Shown: positions 14,734 through 15,454 of the stretch, in pieces
How the letters are laid out: every line of letters starts with the position of its first letter
Numbering within the stretch: position 1 is the first letter of the stretch
Assembly: GCA_045578305.1 (NCBI GenBank)
Contig: JAZNKA010000008.1
Location: forward strand, 1-15,454
Direction: 5' to 3'
Length of the DNA stretch: 15,454 nucleotides
Source of the DNA: SIG440 sp045578305
GTDB taxonomy: Bacteria; Bacillota; Clostridia; Monoglobales; Monoglobaceae
Notes under the pieces: model-generated
Told to the model about the DNA's origin: nothing
The model's input: only the letters and a program-made list of their open reading frames with translations
The model's database searches: none
Made by a program: the position numbers and the translations under genes

Positions 14734-15454
14734 TCACTTAATACCACGAATAACCTCCGTCAATGCTTTTGCCATTGAGGCAAAGCCATAATCTGTGGGA
14801 TGACAATTATCTACCGTTCCCGAATCCTCGCATAACGCAGTTAGGGCTTCCCCGTCAATAAAATACACATTTTTGTCGCCTTCAGAAAGAGCATTTAGAT
14901 ATGTAGTTTCGATTATTGTTCGTCTCATTTTTTCTTCTTCTGTCAAAAAATGTTTTGGGCGAGACATCATTATCACAGGCAAAAGTGGATTCTTCTCCCT
15001 TATAGCCTTGAACATTTTTTCGTGAGTTTTTTTAAGATGTTCAACAGTTGGAGCGTTATAGTCATAATCATAAACGAAAATAGACATATCCAAATTTTTG
15101 ATGTATTCAATCATCTCATCTTCTGCCTTTGCATTACCTGAGAATCCAAGATTTATGTAATCGCAATTAAAAGTTCTCGACACTATCGCCTGATAACTCA
15201 TTCCCGGTCTTGATGCACATCCGCCCTGTGTTATGGATGAGCCATAATATACAATTGGTTTGGCATTTTTATATGGTTTTACTTCTTTTAAAAGTGCATT
15301 TTTCTGCAAGCCAATGTACAATTCATTAACATTGGAATACAGAGGGAAATTAATTGTTATTTCCCTTTCTTCTTTTTTCTCAAATTCAAATATGCTCTCA
15401 TATCCGTCTTCGATATCAAACGGAGGAACAAATGTTTTTGCATAATAATTATCG
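14734..15454 (-). CDS. SGNH/GDSL esterase with N-terminal GxDLY-like domain (5' end outside window)
   Basis: A hydrolase of the SGNH/GDSL superfamily, of the group with a small N-terminal beta domain (GxDLY, PF14607) followed by a Lipase_GDSL_3 domain (PF14606); such enzymes usually remove acyl groups from carbohydrates. The frame is open to the right edge, leaving 239 residues. The first 55 or so, DNYYAKTFVPP onward through LYIGLQK, belong to the N-terminal domain. GSSITQGGCASRPG holds the block I serine, NLGFSGNA block II, and DNCHPTDYGF the catalytic D-x-x-H of block V. VYDYDYNAP and MMSRPKHF are also characteristic. The TTG at 15321 is internal, since homology continues upstream of it. 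The true start is beyond the window. No terminator is seen after the stop; GACATGAG and CTCAGTGTC (14698-14735) can pair but without a U run. Confidence 0.88.
   Translation of the reverse strand, partial: DNYYAKTFVPPFDIEDGYESIFEFEKKEEREITINFPLYSNVNELYIGLQKNALLKEVKPYKNAKPIVYYGSSITQGGCASRPGMSYQAIVSRTFNCDYINLGFSGNAKAEDEMIEYIKNLDMSIFVYDYDYNAPTVEHLKKTHEKMFKAIREKNPLLPVIMMSRPKHFLTEEEKMRRTIIETTYLNALSEGDKNVYFIDGEALTALCEDSGTVDNCHPTDYGFASMAKALTEVIRGIK

Noticed and set aside
1..15454. CRISPR arrays, tRNA or rRNA genes, transposases, prophage or defence genes
   Set aside because: Read on both strands, I saw no regularly spaced repeats, no tRNA-like cloverleaf, and no transposase, integrase or known defence protein in the frames.

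Overview
This window looks like chromosomal DNA of a low-GC Gram-positive bacterium of the class Clostridia. The yybS-gdpP-rplI-dnaB order is the Firmicutes arrangement, ribosome binding sites are strong AGGAGG types, TTG and GTG starts occur, and the accessory genes (PF14606-type SGNH esterase, DHHW remnant, ADP-ribosylglycohydrolase remnant, YtcJ-type amidohydrolase) are of kinds common in gut Clostridia. The taxonomic call is inference; there is no rRNA to confirm it.

Core block (1-5760, all minus strand). From a promoter near 5737-5764 the order of transcription is yybS (DUF2232 membrane protein), gdpP (c-di-AMP phosphodiesterase), rplI (ribosomal protein L9), dnaB (replicative helicase) and tilS (tRNA-Ile lysidine synthetase, cut by the left edge). 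Spacing is tight, and tilS overlaps the end of dnaB. The block joins second-messenger turnover, translation and replication in one apparent operon.

Metabolic and accessory block (5800-10660, minus strand). A secondary-metabolite-like YtcJ amidohydrolase gene has its own terminator. Next is a collapsed ADP-ribosylglycohydrolase pseudogene that still has a good ribosome binding site and a good terminator. Then comes a three-gene operon, AAC(3)-family acetyltransferase, alpha/beta hydrolase and AraC regulator, with a clear sigma-A promoter at its head and a terminator at its end.

Metal-export cassette (11241-14200, plus strand). A near-consensus sigma-A promoter drives a leader that matches the yybP-ykoY manganese riboswitch. 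The leader ends in a perfect 14-bp terminator stem that competes with helix P1 of the aptamer. It is followed by a P2A-type cation ATPase gene and a terminator. The riboswitch makes Mn2+ export, or Mn2+-controlled Ca2+/Mn2+ export, the best reading of the ATPase. On one side lies a DHHW gene that lost its 5' part, on the other an M20 peptidase gene that lost its 3' part, so the cassette sits at a site of rearrangement.

Right end (14211-15454). This holds the M20 remnant, a possible 20-residue tail of another lost gene, a roughly 90-nt run of consecutive hairpins of unknown nature, and an SGNH/GDSL esterase gene cut by the right edge. I do not see a clearly new multi-gene system. The least explained structure is the hairpin cluster at 14560-14643; the most informative functional signal is the riboswitch-ATPase pair.
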